Below, piece by piece: positions 6,446-6,520 of a stretch of 6,520 nt of DNA (positions are counted from its first letter, which is position 1; every line of letters begins with the position of its first letter). The position numbers were made by a program, and so were the translations under genes. The stretch covers positions 1 to 6,520 of the forward strand of contig JBHHYN010000141.1 in assembly GCA_046757565.1 (NCBI GenBank), written 5' to 3'. The notes beneath the pieces are model-generated. The model worked only from the letters and a program-made list of their open reading frames with translations. It made no database searches and was not told the DNA's origin. Origin of the DNA: JBHHYN01 sp046757565 (GTDB lineage: Bacteria; Pseudomonadota; Gammaproteobacteria; Eutrophobiales; Eutrophobiaceae).

Positions 6446-6451
6446 CCCTCC
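6446..6451 (-). promoter_or_regulatory. Ribosome binding site of the dienelactone hydrolase family gene
   Basis: The minus strand reads GGAGGG, 9 nt before the ATG at 6436. This favours that start over Met6. Confidence 0.7.
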
Positions 6452-6476
6452 GGTTATTCTTATGGGGATAACTTTA

Positions 6477-6504
6477 AAGGTTCAAGGTTCAACGTTCTTG
6501 GTTC
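6477..6504. repeat. Degenerate heptanucleotide tandem repeat
   Basis: Four consecutive seven-base units read AAGGTTC, AAGGTTC, AACGTTC and TTGGTTC, sharing GTTC at the end of each. A further reverse-oriented copy, TGAACCTT, closes the window at 6513-6520 and can pair with AAGGTTCA at 6477-6484. The repeat lies about 40 bp upstream of the hydrolase start and may continue past the window edge. Confidence 0.7.
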
Positions 6505-6520
6505 TTAAACTATGAACCTT

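Noticed and set aside
6121..6471. Several + strand open frames over the hydrolase gene
   Set aside because: They are antisense to a gene with a complete catalytic triad and have low-complexity, Pro/His/Ser-rich products typical of non-coding frames.

Overview
This 6.5-kb stretch looks like an ordinary chromosomal segment of a free-living bacterium, most likely a gammaproteobacterium. Clues are a HemB of the Pseudomonas-like type, with Asp/Ala where zinc-dependent enzymes have Cys, a YtoQ/DMT/M48 set typical of proteobacteria, and moderate GC content. The phylum-level call is an inference. No rRNA, tRNA, CRISPR array or intact transposase gene was seen.

Layout. Positions 2-61 may hold the last codons of an upstream gene. 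Three genes then run on the + strand: a YtoQ-family protein (83-535), a ten-helix DMT/EamA transporter (597-1475) and a membrane-anchored M48 zinc protease (1509-2339). They converge on a two-gene minus-strand unit made of a sterol desaturase/fatty-acid hydroxylase family protein (3524-4342) followed 36 bp later by an arsenite S-adenosylmethionine methyltransferase, ArsM (2369-3487). An 88-bp divergent spacer separates this unit from hemB (4431-5441, +), the porphobilinogen synthase of haem synthesis. A dienelactone hydrolase family gene (5723-6436, minus) converges on hemB.

Between hemB and the hydrolase gene lies a 248-bp non-coding element (5478-5725) bounded by perfect 21-bp inverted repeats, which resembles a MITE. 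Its right end supplies the last base of the hydrolase stop codon. Removing the element together with one TA copy recreates a TAG stop at the same codon, which supports a TA-targeted insertion. The last 44 bp of the window hold a degenerate seven-base tandem repeat upstream of the hydrolase gene.

The genes do not form one pathway. The most specific function is arsenic methylation: ArsM has all four conserved cysteines of the family, an extra segment of about 33 residues in its SAM domain and a Cys-rich tail. Its pairing with a membrane di-iron oxygenase is the most interesting gene context here. I did not find a convincing new multi-gene system.
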